Positions 1-9,301 are shown, counted from the stretch's first letter. The stretch is 64,000 nucleotides of DNA from Pseudoalteromonas luteoviolacea DSM 6061 (GCF_001625655.1 NZ_AUYB01000092.1:1-64000); one strand, 5' to 3'. Translations and numbers: made by a program. Notes: generated by a model from the letters alone, not told the origin.

Positions 1-113
1 TCTTTGTCATGGTGGCTTGAGTTGCGTTATGTTTTTTGATCTGATCACGCAAAAGTTCAGAAGTTCAATTATTTAGGAAACAAGGCCGTTTTTAGGTCCA
101 TTTAGGTGATGAA

Positions 114-299
114 ATGACAAACAATATAAAACAGCTGTTATTAATTGTTGTGGTGTTTGTAATCGGTACCTCTTTTCAGTATGTCTTGTGGGGTAGACCA
201 GAGGCAGATTTCTTTACAGCTATTTTTCAAACTAACCCATGGCTTTGGCTCTTATATTTTCTAGGAGGGAATTTTGTTGTGGAAAAATTGATAAAATAA
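114..299 (+). CDS. Small hydrophobic membrane protein, unknown function
   Basis: A 61-residue protein that I do not recognise. It has two hydrophobic stretches, about residues 6-25 and 38-57, separated by a short polar segment (GRPEADFF), so it is probably a two-pass inner-membrane protein. The ATG follows a weak GGTGA-like ribosome binding site. No neighbour gives a functional hint; downstream lies a possible ABC-exporter remnant. It could be a real microprotein or a chance ORF, but the hydrophobic pattern and the W/G-rich second helix favour a gene. Confidence 0.45.
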   Translation: MTNNIKQLLLIVVVFVIGTSFQYVLWGRPEADFFTAIFQTNPWLWLLYFLGGNFVVEKLIK

Positions 300-402
300 A
301 AGTAATAAGAGACTAAATGTCGGAATAATAAAAATTAACCAATATAGAACCCCAATCCTTGCTGAGGCTTTCATTTTATACGTGAACGTCATTTGAAACT
401 GG

Positions 403-558
403 AACAAGAGCCCGGAAGTTCTTGCTCAGGGGCATACTCTAGAGCAGTTTAAGGGTGACATTGAGTTTCGCAAAGTTACGTAAGAGTTTGACAACGACCG
501 CCAGTTTAACTCCAATTACAAGGTCACAAACTATAAAGTCGGGGAAATAAAGCTATGA
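403..558 (+). pseudogene. Possible decayed fragment of an ABC exporter (linker to start of ATPase domain)
   Basis: One frame, broken by a stop at 481-483, reads first LEQFKGDIEFRKVT and then EFDNDRQF followed by KVTNYKVGEI. This resembles the segment of export-type ABC transporters where the linker enters the nucleotide-binding domain, commonly G-x-I-x-F-x-x-V-x-F-x-Y-x2-D and later F-x-V-x2-G-E. No start codon or Walker A follows, so it would be a remnant. The match is by eye to a family pattern and is weak. It lies directly upstream of an immunity-like gene, which would fit a degraded peptide-export or toxin locus. Confidence 0.3.
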
Positions 559-1466
559 GCACATTAAAATGCCACTTTACCGAGCGATGGCCACTGAGTG
601 GCCGGGAAAATCTGCTGAACTATACAGCTGGAAGTTATGTGCGTTTCTGGCGGGATATGTTTGATGAGAAAGAAAAACTAGATTACACCCGAGGCGAACC
701 AAAAGGTAGAATGGTGTCCGACTTTTCTAACCAATGCCTTCATCTAATCATCAATAATAACTTGGTGCGTCAGGAACCAACGGAGTTGGTATTGGCGGCT
801 GCACGTGATGGATTGGATCTCTTATGTGCGCATTATCATCTGGCCATGCAGCCGGGTGAATTACATATTTATTCAATCAGAGAAGGGGTTTTTCGCTCTA
901 TTGGCGACAGTCGTTTGGGGGCTGCAACTATGCAGATTTGGCTTACGCATGTTTGTATGACTCTGGCGTTTCGTGATTTCGATGCGCTGGGGTTGATGTG
1001 TGAGTTTGGTGCGCCTCAGTTAAACATGGCGGGCGCGAAACCTGACAGATTTGATTTTGCCCTTGTAGAATTGGTAAAAGGTGCCTTTCGCTCGGGAGCA
1101 GACTTACCTAAGCTGGTTGAAGCGCTGACATTAGCAGCAGCGCCGGACAACATTGAGCCACCACGCAGACGTTATGTTTATAACTTATACTTACCATTTG
1201 CGGATACACTCATTGCTATTTTGAATGGTGATCAGGCGCATTATGAACGTGCTTTTATTGCCGGAATTGAGGCACATTATGCTCATTACAATGTAGAAGA
1301 GCCCGAGCTGGGTCATGGGATGGCGTTCTTCCTCACTGCGGCAGCGAGCCTGGCGTACGATCAGCAGGGTTGGACGTGTCCAGAAACACCTTATGTACCT
1401 CAATGGATAGTGAAAAAAGATTTCACCTTACCCATGACTGGTGCGCCATTGCCGACGTTAGACTAA
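555..1466 (+). CDS. Imm49-like immunity protein
   Basis: A 303-residue soluble protein. The C-terminal third has the layout I associate with the Imm49 immunity family: a helix around FADTLIAILNGDQAHYERAF, a His/Tyr-rich helix (EAHYAHYNVEEPELGHG), a small-residue helix (FFLTAAASLAYDQQGW) and a final PYVPQWIV motif. Imm49 proteins are thought to neutralise polymorphic toxins. No toxin gene is visible next to it, so it would be an orphan immunity gene. The ATG follows GGGGA at a usable distance. Family assignment is from pattern memory and is moderately sure. Confidence 0.55.
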   Translation: MSTLKCHFTERWPLSGRENLLNYTAGSYVRFWRDMFDEKEKLDYTRGEPKGRMVSDFSNQCLHLIINNNLVRQEPTELVLAAARDGLDLLCAHYHLAMQPGELHIYSIREGVFRSIGDSRLGAATMQIWLTHVCMTLAFRDFDALGLMCEFGAPQLNMAGAKPDRFDFALVELVKGAFRSGADLPKLVEALTLAAAPDNIEPPRRRYVYNLYLPFADTLIAILNGDQAHYERAFIAGIEAHYAHYNVEEPELGHGMAFFLTAAASLAYDQQGWTCPETPYVPQWIVKKDFTLPMTGAPLPTLD

Positions 1467-1950
1467 TTTTGGTTGAAGTGCACCCGCTTTAGTGAGTGCA
1501 CTGAATATAATGCGAAACCAAGATGACGTACACAGAGTATCCATATATGCCACGGAAAATACTTGATTTAAATAGGGCTGCATTTGGGGTTGTTCCATCT
1601 CTGCTTTGTGGTTTACTCTGAGTTTATCTATTTACTTCAAACGTTTTATTACTTCGCTGGCATTGCACTTACGCAAATACTATGTTCAACATAACCTGCC
1701 CATCCTTGTATGGCGCGTAGCTAAATTGTAAAAGGTCTTTTGTGCAAACAATTCAACACGCAACTTAAGCATTAAAGCACATCGCTATAAGCTATCTATT
1801 TGTAAGGCTTCCCAAAGTAAAGCATAATCTAAACCTTTTCAGGACAGTTTCTAATTCTATGAATAACTTATGGAAGTTCACTATCAGCAATAGTCGAGCA
1901 ATCTGTTTTTGGATATCGACATAAATTAGAACGGTATTAGGTATAGGGTT
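1467..1950. other. Non-coding gap between convergent genes
   Basis: A stretch of 484 bases with no convincing ORF. The only structure seen is an inverted repeat AGTGCAC/GTGCACT at 1477-1502 (7-bp arms, 12-base loop) shortly after the Imm49-like gene. It may act as a weak transcription end, though no T-run follows. The rest looks like unstructured AT-rich sequence, possibly gene remains. Confidence 0.4.
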
Positions 1951-3135
1951 TTAACTACTCACATGATCCTTTCTAAACTCACTAGGGGTTTTCCCTGTTG
2001 TTTGTTTAAATGCTTTGTAAAAAGATGACCGAGCGTTAAAACCTACTTCCAATGCAATATCGAGTACAGTGCTGCTATTGGCCAATATTTGGGGCTTGGC
2101 AGCCTCAATGCGCCATTGATTAACAAAGTCGAAAAAGCTTATGGAGAGCGTTTCATTTAGTGTTTGAGAAATATAGTTTGGTGAAATATTAAGGTGCTTT
2201 GAAAGCTTTTGCAGTGATAAATCAGAATCTAAATAGAGTTTGTCCTGTTCCATTGCCGAATTTATCTTTATTGCGATACGTGCTGATTGTGTTTGATCTA
2301 AAGCGGAGCGCTTATATTTTTTAGTTGGGCCATCCTTATCATCAGTAGAATTGTCGTGATCTTTAATCAACTTCTTTATTACACCGTCATCTAACATTGC
2401 TAGCGCAGGCTTTTGTTGTAAGCCAAAGTGGGTCAGACACCAGATTAACAGCAGAGAAAGGAACATCTCTGTTGTGCTAGTAAATAAAGCATGCTCAAAC
2501 AAACTTGAGAAAAATACCGTCACTACAGAACACATCCAAACACTTACAGCAATAAAAAGTAGCCAATTCATCCATTTAAGCTCTTTATGGTCGTGATTTG
2601 AGAAAACGTCTTTTAACCTGTTACGGTATTGACCCAACTTCCGTACAATCTTTAATAAGGTATATGCGCACTGTACTAGCCACAACAACATCATGACTAA
2701 AATACCCATAAGTAATGTGCTAACAAACGGGTCCTTTATATCCTTATCATGTATGAAAATGGCAGTATGAACTTCTTTGGGTAAAAACAACATCATTATC
2801 GAAATCAATATGGCTGGGGCTATTAATCCATAATGTTTCAGTAGCCTTTTGCTTAACTGCCAAGGTGTATCGGCCGTCAGCCCTTCTACGTAAAACCATA
2901 ATGAGGGACAAAGTAAAAACAGGGCTGGAAATGCAACAGCTGTGTACAGTGCATAGTAATCAGGTAACACCGAAGAAATAGTAGAATTTAATGCCAAAAT
3001 ACCACTGGCGAGTAAAAATAGTGCCAATGGCAAATTCATCGCATGCTTCGCAACTCGTGATAAGAGAATGGGCACACTGATACACACTTGGCCAACAATA
3101 ATCATAGTCAGAATAGTTTCGATAGGGTCGGCCAA
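1951..3135 (-). CDS. Membrane-anchored AraC-family transcriptional regulator
   Basis: A 394-residue protein with about seven hydrophobic segments in residues 1-245 and an AraC/XylS DNA-binding domain at about 285-390. The domain shows LSLQKLSKHLNISPNYISQTLN as first helix-turn-helix and the hallmark VLDIALEVGFNARSSFYKAFKQTTGKTPSEFR as second. The membrane part probably senses a signal or anchors the regulator at the inner membrane. The start is TTG, supported by AAGGAA six bases upstream; no better ATG is present. It is divergent from the small membrane protein at 3291 and likely controls it, itself, or both. Confidence 0.85.
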   Translation of the reverse strand: MADPIETILTMIIVGQVCISVPILLSRVAKHAMNLPLALFLLASGILALNSTISSVLPDYYALYTAVAFPALFLLCPSLWFYVEGLTADTPWQLSKRLLKHYGLIAPAILISIMMLFLPKEVHTAIFIHDKDIKDPFVSTLLMGILVMMLLWLVQCAYTLLKIVRKLGQYRNRLKDVFSNHDHKELKWMNWLLFIAVSVWMCSVVTVFFSSLFEHALFTSTTEMFLSLLLIWCLTHFGLQQKPALAMLDDGVIKKLIKDHDNSTDDKDGPTKKYKRSALDQTQSARIAIKINSAMEQDKLYLDSDLSLQKLSKHLNISPNYISQTLNETLSISFFDFVNQWRIEAAKPQILANSSTVLDIALEVGFNARSSFYKAFKQTTGKTPSEFRKDHVSS

Positions 3136-3185
3136 GTTCTGTTCCTTTTATAGCTCTGTCTTTGAAGGCTTAAACATAAAAAAGT

Positions 3186-3207
3186 GTCCGCGCTTATAGT
3201 CTCGGAC
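3186..3207. promoter_or_regulatory. Inverted repeat in the AraC/membrane-protein divergent promoter
   Basis: GTCCG at 3186-3190 and CGGAC at 3203-3207 form a 5-bp inverted repeat separated by 12 bases, within the 155-base region between the two divergent genes. It is a candidate operator for the AraC-type regulator, but short arms make chance occurrence possible. Confidence 0.25.
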
Positions 3208-3290
3208 GACCTAACTATTTATAAGTTATATCGTTTAGTTCCGTCAACTATTCCCAAACCAAGGGATTAAATTAAACTAACGGAGCTAAT

Positions 3291-3725
3291 ATGAATACAG
3301 CAAAAGGTATTTCGACACCATTTGAAGATTACCGAATAAATGTAAAATTGAAGATTTCGGCATTGTGGATAGCAGTGATGTTTTGCTATGTCTACGGTGA
3401 TTATATTCAAGTATTTGTACCTGGAATTATGTCCGAAGCGTTGCTCGTCAGTGCAGACAAAGAGGGGATTCAATTTGAATTCTTTGCAGTCGCACTATTA
3501 ATGTCCATTCCTAGTGTGATGGTCTTTTTGACTTTGGTATTAAAACCTCTCATCAATCGAAGATTAAATATCATCATTCCCAGTTTATTTGTTGTGCTTC
3601 TTGTGTCCCTTAACTTGGAAACTGTGTGGGGCTTTTATCTCTATCTCACAGGACTAGAAGTTTTGCTGTCTTTAATGACGATTTGGCACGCTTGGAAATG
3701 GCCAAAGAGTGAGATTATGGATTAA
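3291..3725 (+). CDS. Four-helix membrane protein, DUF6326-like
   Basis: A 144-residue protein with four predicted membrane helices, near residues 24-44, 65-84, 93-110 and 112-132. The first helix, with KISALWIAVMFCYVYGDYIQVF, resembles small membrane proteins grouped as DUF6326; that match is from memory and uncertain. Function is unknown. The ATG is preceded by a good ribosome binding site (ACGGAGCT). It is transcribed away from the AraC-type regulator and is the obvious target gene of that regulator. Confidence 0.6.
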   Translation: MNTAKGISTPFEDYRINVKLKISALWIAVMFCYVYGDYIQVFVPGIMSEALLVSADKEGIQFEFFAVALLMSIPSVMVFLTLVLKPLINRRLNIIIPSLFVVLLVSLNLETVWGFYLYLTGLEVLLSLMTIWHAWKWPKSEIMD

Positions 3726-3816
3726 AACTAGCAACAAAGTAGGTTTTGCTAAATCGCGGCATAAAATTTATCTATATATTACAACTAAATAAGACATATT
3801 TTGAAGGACTTTAAAT

Positions 3817-5214
3817 ATGAAACAATTACTCCCTTTTGCTTTATTCAGTAGTTTGACTTACGCATACGACTTCATCGACTTGCAATACAATGCGAATGGT
3901 AAGCTCATCATGCCAGACACTGATTCAGCCTTTGTTGCTGGTAATGATGAATCGGCTTATTTACAAAAAATCGATCTGAATAGTAAACAAACAACTTTGT
4001 TAGCGTTACCTGAAAAGCCGATCATGTATAGCCTTGGTAAACTTGCAAATCACCAAGGTACCCAAGCCTTTGTGCTAACAGAGCAAGGCATTTTTCATGT
4101 TGGCGCAACAAAAACTCGTAAATTGTTGAAAGCAGACTCGGTGTTTAAGCCTGATACTTTTTCTAATTTTAAATATCAAACGTTTACGTTAGATGCAAAT
4201 GGTGACGGCTTAACCGACTTTTATTTGCCCGGTATTGAAGTTCAAACCATTTATATCCAGCAAAAGAGTGGTGAGTTTACGTCTACCACACTTCCTTTAA
4301 GTGCAAAAACAGTCACTCAAGAAAAAGAACAAAACTTAGTGATCAGTCATACATTGCCGCGCTTTCCTATACTAGCCGACATAAATGGAGATGGTATCGA
4401 TGACTTGATGTTTTATGATCAAAAAGCAGTACAGTATTTTCTGGCGACTAATCAAGGCCCAAATAAAAAACTGAAAACACTCATTTCGATTGATGATAAA
4501 AGCAAGCAGCAAATAGAAAAGTTAAGAGACTTTAACAATGATGGTTTTCCAGACATTCATATTGTAGAAAGCCTCTCTGAAGGCGCTGATGAGGACAGTA
4601 ATCTAGACAGTGAAAGCATTCACAGGGTTTTCTTTTCTGAGCAGACGAGTAATGGACTGGTCTTTAAAGGCAACCCAGATATTACACTCACATTGGAAGA
4701 GACTAGCTCCATTGCCGACATCAGTGATTTTGATGGAGACGGGCTAAATGACTTAGCGATTATCTCTTTTGATATTGGCTTTATGGATATTATTTCTATC
4801 GCCAGTGCTGCGATGGAAAATAAAGAAGTGATGCTTGATAGCACTATCAGTATTTATAAGGGGAAAACCAACAATCAGTTTTCAAAAAAAGCAGCCTCAA
4901 AGAAAAGCTTTGAATTGGCAATGAATATGAACGAATCAAATAGCGGCACTGGAAAAGGTGTTATTTTCAAAGACTTTAATGGTGATGGGCTAACTGATTT
5001 GTTGATTAGAACTGATACCAATGAGATAAAATTGTATTTTGGTGATGAAAAAAGGGCGTTGTCACGCAGAGCCAAGCGAATTAAGTGCTCACTGCCAAAA
5101 TCTTCAGGCGATATTTATAGTCATGACCTAAACCAAGATAATAAAGAAGAAATTGTATTGAAGGTCAAAGATAAAAAAGAAGGCTTTAGACTCGAAGCTA
5201 TCAGTATAAAATAA
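3817..5214 (+). CDS. Secreted FG-GAP/VCBS repeat protein
   Basis: A 465-residue protein with a short signal peptide (about residues 1-16, MKQLLPFALFSSLTYA). It carries a series of calcium-loop repeats of the form D-x-N-G-D-G-x-x-D: LDANGDGLTDFY, ADINGDGIDDLM, RDFNNDGFPDIH, SDFDGDGLNDLA, KDFNGDGLTDLL, and a degenerate HDLNQDNKEEIV. These are the Ca-binding loops of beta-propeller FG-GAP/VCBS proteins, usually surface or periplasmic binding proteins. No enzymatic domain is seen. AAGGA lies before the ATG. It is a single-gene unit ending at the shared terminator at 5300-5323. Confidence 0.8.
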   Translation: MKQLLPFALFSSLTYAYDFIDLQYNANGKLIMPDTDSAFVAGNDESAYLQKIDLNSKQTTLLALPEKPIMYSLGKLANHQGTQAFVLTEQGIFHVGATKTRKLLKADSVFKPDTFSNFKYQTFTLDANGDGLTDFYLPGIEVQTIYIQQKSGEFTSTTLPLSAKTVTQEKEQNLVISHTLPRFPILADINGDGIDDLMFYDQKAVQYFLATNQGPNKKLKTLISIDDKSKQQIEKLRDFNNDGFPDIHIVESLSEGADEDSNLDSESIHRVFFSEQTSNGLVFKGNPDITLTLEETSSIADISDFDGDGLNDLAIISFDIGFMDIISIASAAMENKEVMLDSTISIYKGKTNNQFSKKAASKKSFELAMNMNESNSGTGKGVIFKDFNGDGLTDLLIRTDTNEIKLYFGDEKRALSRRAKRIKCSLPKSSGDIYSHDLNQDNKEEIVLKVKDKKEGFRLEAISIK

Positions 5215-5299
5215 GCAGTATTTAAACAGGTATCTATCTCAAATATTGCGAAATCGCCCAGCATTTAAGGGCACGCCTTTGAGTTTACGAGACAATAAA

Positions 5300-5323
5300 A
5301 AAGAAGCACTTTAGTGCTTCTTT
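5300..5323. terminator. Bidirectional intrinsic terminator
   Basis: AAAGAAGCAC and GTGCTTCTTT form a stem with a 4-base loop, flanked by an A-run on the left and T-run on the right. It sits between the convergent FG-GAP gene and the rimK-like gene and can serve both strands. Confidence 0.8.
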
Positions 5324-5345
5324 GATACAGGGCAATATACGCGAA

Positions 5346-6329
5346 TTAATTGGATTGAATTGCTCGTTTAGCTTCGCTTGGTTTGGCAGCTTTTGGTTTG
5401 TCATTCAACTTTGGTTGCGTCCTATCAAATATACCTAACCTTATTCTGATAAAGTGAAATATCTCTTTTGGCACGTTGATATCAACAGCGTTTTCCAAAC
5501 CCTCAAAACCTGGGGATGAATTTGCTTCACAAATCTTAAAGTGCTCCTGATCAAACAGCAAATCAATGCCTGCAACATCAAGTCCTAAAACGTTTGCAGT
5601 TTGTGTTGCTAACCACTCTATTTCAGGTGTAATAGGGTGAGGCTTTCCTTTTGCACCGGCACTGACGTTGGCCTTGAAGTTTTCTCCGTTTGAGTTTCGC
5701 TCCATACAAGCAATAGCACGACCACCAATGGTAAATACGCGTAGATCTCTACCATGGCTCGCTTTTACAAACTGTTGCAGAATGATATTCGCCTTAGGGT
5801 TAGTCGCCTCAATCAGCTGCATAAGGTCGTCAAATTCGCCTTTTGACTTAGACAAAAAGACACCACTTCCTTGCGAGCCCGAAAGTGTTTTCACAACTAC
5901 AGGAAATCCAATCTGCCTCTCTACTAATGCTACATTTACCGGAAACTTGACCAGCATTGTGTCTGGAGTCGGAAGGTTTTTTTCAGCCAATATTTGTTGC
6001 GCAAACAGCTTATCTTTAACTGTCTCAATAGAGTGAGAGCTGTTTACACAGTAAACACCCAAGCGCTCTAAGTGGCGTATAATCGCTAGCGCGAAATAAG
6101 TGGTGCCAGCGCCCATTCTTGGCATTACAAAATCAGGCAATGCCTGTTTTTTACCGTCGATGAGAATACTTTTTTCATCTTCTCTTGTTACGGTTAAGTC
6201 AAATTGATCTGGAGAAAATACTTCGAGTTCAATGTTCTCTTCTTTCGCAACTTCTACAAGCCTATGTATTTCATAAGACTCTTGACGAAGTAAACTCGCA
6301 TTTTCTTTGTAAATTATCCAGCCTCGCAC
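5346..6329 (-). CDS. rimK: RimK-like ATP-grasp ligase
   Basis: A 327-residue ATP-grasp enzyme of the RimK (alpha-L-glutamate ligase) family. Visible landmarks are the pre-ATP-grasp region with PDFVMPRMGAG, the ATP-binding loop FPVVVKTLSGSQGSGVFL, the HGRDLRVFTIGGRAIACM strand and the metal/ATP site VAGIDLLFDQEHFKICEANSSPGFEGLE. RimK adds glutamate to ribosomal protein S6 in E. coli; whether this paralogue does so cannot be told. A 30-residue charged C-terminal tail extends beyond the usual length. It starts with GTG inside the maoP stop (TAGTG), so translation is probably coupled. Confidence 0.8.
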   Translation of the reverse strand: MRGWIIYKENASLLRQESYEIHRLVEVAKEENIELEVFSPDQFDLTVTREDEKSILIDGKKQALPDFVMPRMGAGTTYFALAIIRHLERLGVYCVNSSHSIETVKDKLFAQQILAEKNLPTPDTMLVKFPVNVALVERQIGFPVVVKTLSGSQGSGVFLSKSKGEFDDLMQLIEATNPKANIILQQFVKASHGRDLRVFTIGGRAIACMERNSNGENFKANVSAGAKGKPHPITPEIEWLATQTANVLGLDVAGIDLLFDQEHFKICEANSSPGFEGLENAVDINVPKEIFHFIRIRLGIFDRTQPKLNDKPKAAKPSEAKRAIQSN

Positions 6330-6679
6330 TAATAGCTATCCTCTGTTTCACTGTAATTGTCTTGATTGGTTGATTTTGCTGTGGCGCTAAGCGTATGTAT
6401 TGCTCGCTTTTGCGTCAGCTTTTTATACTTTTGCCACAAGCGCTCGACTTTTGTCTCGCTGTCCTTTTCGTGATTGCAGGTCTGTAAAAAGTTTTGCTCT
6501 ACTTGATTGTTCGGTACATCTATACCTTGTTCGAGTACAAAAAGTCTTCTACCTACTTGGGTTAACAATTCCGATTCTTGAATTGTAAAGTGCCCACTGC
6601 GGTTAAAACCATTTGGGAAGTTGATATCATCATAGAAGTTACTTGTTTTCACAAAGCCATGTAATAATTCCATCTTCAC
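6329..6679 (-). CDS. maoP: MaoP family protein (DUF413)
   Basis: A 116-residue protein with the DUF413/MaoP core FYDDINFPNGFNRSGHFTIQESELL near the start and a conserved RLWQKY further on. In E. coli MaoP (YifE) helps organise the Ori macrodomain and is encoded divergently from hdfR; the same arrangement is present here, which supports both names. The C-terminal 30 residues are polar and variable. It overlaps the rimK-like start by one base, indicating a two-gene operon. Confidence 0.85.
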   Translation of the reverse strand: MKMELLHGFVKTSNFYDDINFPNGFNRSGHFTIQESELLTQVGRRLFVLEQGIDVPNNQVEQNFLQTCNHEKDSETKVERLWQKYKKLTQKRAIHTLSATAKSTNQDNYSETEDSY

Positions 6680-6753
6680 ACTCTCTCATTGACAAAAGAT
6701 CGTATTTTCACGGAGTATGCTGGGGATTTAAGTGTGTGTACAACAATATAATT

Positions 6754-6768
6754 TTATCGTTACGATAA
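6754..6768. promoter_or_regulatory. LysR-type operator candidate upstream of hdfR
   Basis: TTATCGT-T-ACGATAA is a perfect 15-bp palindrome with T-N11-A, the classic LysR-type binding geometry. It ends 10 bases before the hdfR GTG, and a TATAAT element lies at 6747-6752. Its position suggests autorepression of hdfR and possibly control of divergent maoP. Confidence 0.6.
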
Positions 6769-6778
6769 GAGGTAACAA

Positions 6779-7651
6779 GTGGATATTGAACTGATAAAAA
6801 CATTTATTGAGGTAAAAGATTGTCGTCATTTTGGTAAGGCAGCAGAAAATCTTTATCTTACTCAAGCAGCTGTGAGTTCACGAATCCGTCAGTTAGAACA
6901 ATACTTTGGAGTACAGCTTTTCGTTCGTAATAGAAACAACATCCAGCTTACGCCAGCAGGAGAGCGGTTAGTGAGTCATGCTGAATCGATGTTGCAAACG
7001 TTGCGGATGGCAAAACAAGATGTCGCATTAACGGGAGAGCAATTGACCCAAATTAGTATTGCAGGTACACCGAATACTTGGGATACCTATATTCATGATG
7101 CGATCTCAAAAATATATGCCAGACAGCCGAATTTGAGCTTAGTGGCCGAGATCCAGTCACGAGAGCAGATTTCTCGACAGCTAATTGAACGAGCCTTAGA
7201 CGTGGCTATTTTATTTGACCCACCGAAAGTGGACGAATTAAAGATTGAACGTTTACATACATTTGAATTGATCCCCGTTTCTACCTTTGCCAATGAGGTA
7301 GAAAAACCGCAAGAGGTAAAGCGCTACATTATGGTTGATTGGGGGACTAGTTTTAATGCATGGCATGCAAAAGAGCTAAAAGAGATTGCTACGCCTTCTG
7401 TCCGCACAAGTACTGCACGTATTGCACTGGATCTAATTTTGCAGTGTGGTGGCAGTGCATACTTGCCCGATGTATTGGTTCGTCCATTTATTGAGCAAAA
7501 TCTTTTATATTGTTTAGACGACTTACCTACATTCTCAAGAGAAGTGTATGTGGCATTTCACAAAGACAACGAACATGCAGATAAATTACATGAAATACGT
7601 CGAATGCTAAGACAAGAAGAGCCAGAGGCTCCATCAATTCTGGCACCTTAG
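6779..7651 (+). CDS. hdfR: LysR-family regulator HdfR
   Basis: A 290-residue LysR regulator. The winged helix-turn-helix occupies residues 1-60 (HFGKAAENLYLTQAAVSSRI, then RNNIQLTPAGERL) and closely resembles E. coli HdfR ([28 protein letters not shown]). The rest is the effector-binding domain. In E. coli HdfR represses the flagellar master operon flhDC. The GTG start follows AGGT at a short distance and is fixed by the conserved first residues MDIELIKTF. It is divergent from maoP, matching the enterobacterial order. Confidence 0.85.
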   Translation: MDIELIKTFIEVKDCRHFGKAAENLYLTQAAVSSRIRQLEQYFGVQLFVRNRNNIQLTPAGERLVSHAESMLQTLRMAKQDVALTGEQLTQISIAGTPNTWDTYIHDAISKIYARQPNLSLVAEIQSREQISRQLIERALDVAILFDPPKVDELKIERLHTFELIPVSTFANEVEKPQEVKRYIMVDWGTSFNAWHAKELKEIATPSVRTSTARIALDLILQCGGSAYLPDVLVRPFIEQNLLYCLDDLPTFSREVYVAFHKDNEHADKLHEIRRMLRQEEPEAPSILAP

Positions 7652-7844
7652 AAAATACGTTAAGCTGTGGCTTCGCATTCTTCAATATGCGAAGTCTCAT
7701 GATATGTGTTGAACCTGTAAAAATAATTTAAGGATGGGCTCTACAACTTTGTAATGATTAGTGCTGGTTATACTTGTCAATCTCATTTAAATAGCTAAGA
7801 TCTTCCGCCAGACTGAGTAACTTTACCGCCAAACAGAGCGTGAC

Positions 7845-8351
7845 ATGCCTAAATCCAAAACAAGCCAGCTAATTTACATGGTTGTACTAAATAGATGGTT
7901 TCTTCTTTTTCCATTAATTCTTATTTGTTTGCTCGTAACCAATATTACGGTAGAAGACCTACGTTTCTTGTTTGGTCATATGGATGAACATGGCTATCAA
8001 AATGTCATTGACAACGAATCAACCATCACCATTTTATTGATTGGGTTTGGCGCGGTGATGGATGGCAGAAAGATTTTGTCAAAACGTGCTCGGGACAGCA
8101 AACAAGACACACGTCTAGAAGAACACACGTTATTAAACGAAACCTCTGAATACTATGGCTTTATGCTTATAGTGATTGGGATCTCAATTGAGATTGTCGA
8201 CCAATTGGCAAACTACTTACGTAACTTTCATCTTGAGCTACTCGTATTTGAAGCTTGGTTTAGCATTGTTTTGAATATTGTTGCAGTGGGAGTCATGCTA
8301 AAAGCCACCTACAAAATTGCGGTGATAAAAAAGCACAATCATCAGCTTTAA
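7845..8351 (+). CDS. Hypothetical membrane protein
   Basis: A 168-residue protein that I do not recognise. Hydrophobic segments lie at about residues 15-32, 60-68 (weak), 105-124 and 134-153, with a charged loop (KILSKRARDSKQDTRLEEH) between. It is likely an inner-membrane protein with three or four passes. The ATG has only a weak GAG-type ribosome binding site. It is followed, convergently, by the spermidine-synthase-like gene. Confidence 0.55.
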   Translation: MPKSKTSQLIYMVVLNRWFLLFPLILICLLVTNITVEDLRFLFGHMDEHGYQNVIDNESTITILLIGFGAVMDGRKILSKRARDSKQDTRLEEHTLLNETSEYYGFMLIVIGISIEIVDQLANYLRNFHLELLVFEAWFSIVLNIVAVGVMLKATYKIAVIKKHNHQL

Positions 8352-8380
8352 TAATTGACTATGCAGTAATGGCTTAATTC

Positions 8381-9103
8381 TTATACACGTAACTCAAATA
8401 GTGCTTGGGAGCGCCAAATAGGGTCCAGTGGTTTATTGTCCGTACTGATAAGCCAAACAAAGTTGGCAAATTGCTCTGCCTTAAACCCATAGATTGTGGT
8501 TCCTGAAAAAACATCAATCAGTATCTTGTGTAACGTTTCTAGGTGCTCTTGGGTAGAAAGTACGGTATTTAGAACTACCCAACTGTTTTTAGTCAGATGT
8601 TTTTTTATGTCTTGATAGAAAGACGTTTCAAACATAAAAGGCACGGGCTCTGATGAGTCAAAAACATCCACAAAAATCAAATCAAAAGGCTCTGCGGTGG
8701 TGTCGTTTATAAAATGGCACGCATCCATACAATGGATAGTGTGGTGAAGTTGTTGCGGGTTAAAATGTTCTTCGTATAGATCAATGACCGTTTTGTCATA
8801 CTCCACAACTTCAATACCTAACGCTGGGTAGTGTTCACTAAGGTGTCTTAGGATCCCGCCACCACCAAGGCCAAGCTCCAATGCGCGAGCTGGGTTTTTC
8901 ATTACATTTAAAGGGAGTGTCATAAACAACATATGCGGAAACATCAAAGCATCTGGCTGCGAGAGCGACATCGCGCTTTGTACACACCCATCAATACAAA
9001 ACCAGCGTAACTCATTGTTTTGGTATACTTCGTATAATTTGCCTTGATTATTCAGTTGCACAATTTGAGATAATTGTTCATGTTGGTCTATTGTTTTTGA
9101 CAT
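8381..9103 (-). CDS. Spermidine-synthase-like methyltransferase-fold protein
   Basis: A 240-residue protein with the spermidine synthase (SpeE) Rossmann core: nucleotide loop ALELGLGGGGILRHL at about 94-108, IEVVEYDKTVIDLY, and DLIFVDVFDSSEPVP. It is shorter than a full SpeE (about 290 residues), with a reduced N-terminal beta domain. It may be an aminopropyltransferase or a related methyltransferase. No polyamine gene is adjacent. It is transcribed alone, away from the solute-binding gene at 9302. Confidence 0.65.
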   Translation of the reverse strand: MSKTIDQHEQLSQIVQLNNQGKLYEVYQNNELRWFCIDGCVQSAMSLSQPDALMFPHMLFMTLPLNVMKNPARALELGLGGGGILRHLSEHYPALGIEVVEYDKTVIDLYEEHFNPQQLHHTIHCMDACHFINDTTAEPFDLIFVDVFDSSEPVPFMFETSFYQDIKKHLTKNSWVVLNTVLSTQEHLETLHKILIDVFSGTTIYGFKAEQFANFVWLISTDNKPLDPIWRSQALFELRV

Positions 9104-9301
9104 ACTAATTTCGGAACAGTGATAAGACAGGGTATATTCTAGTAATTAATTTGTCGTTTTGTAATATCAGTGCCTATTTTATAGTGATATGCTATTAATA
9201 GATTGAGTAATAAAAATACTAAAGTGCTAAATAAGTAACGTTGGTATTATCCTTTTCTGCAATAACCGTCACTCTATGTGACTAGGTGTGTAAAATAAGT
9301 A

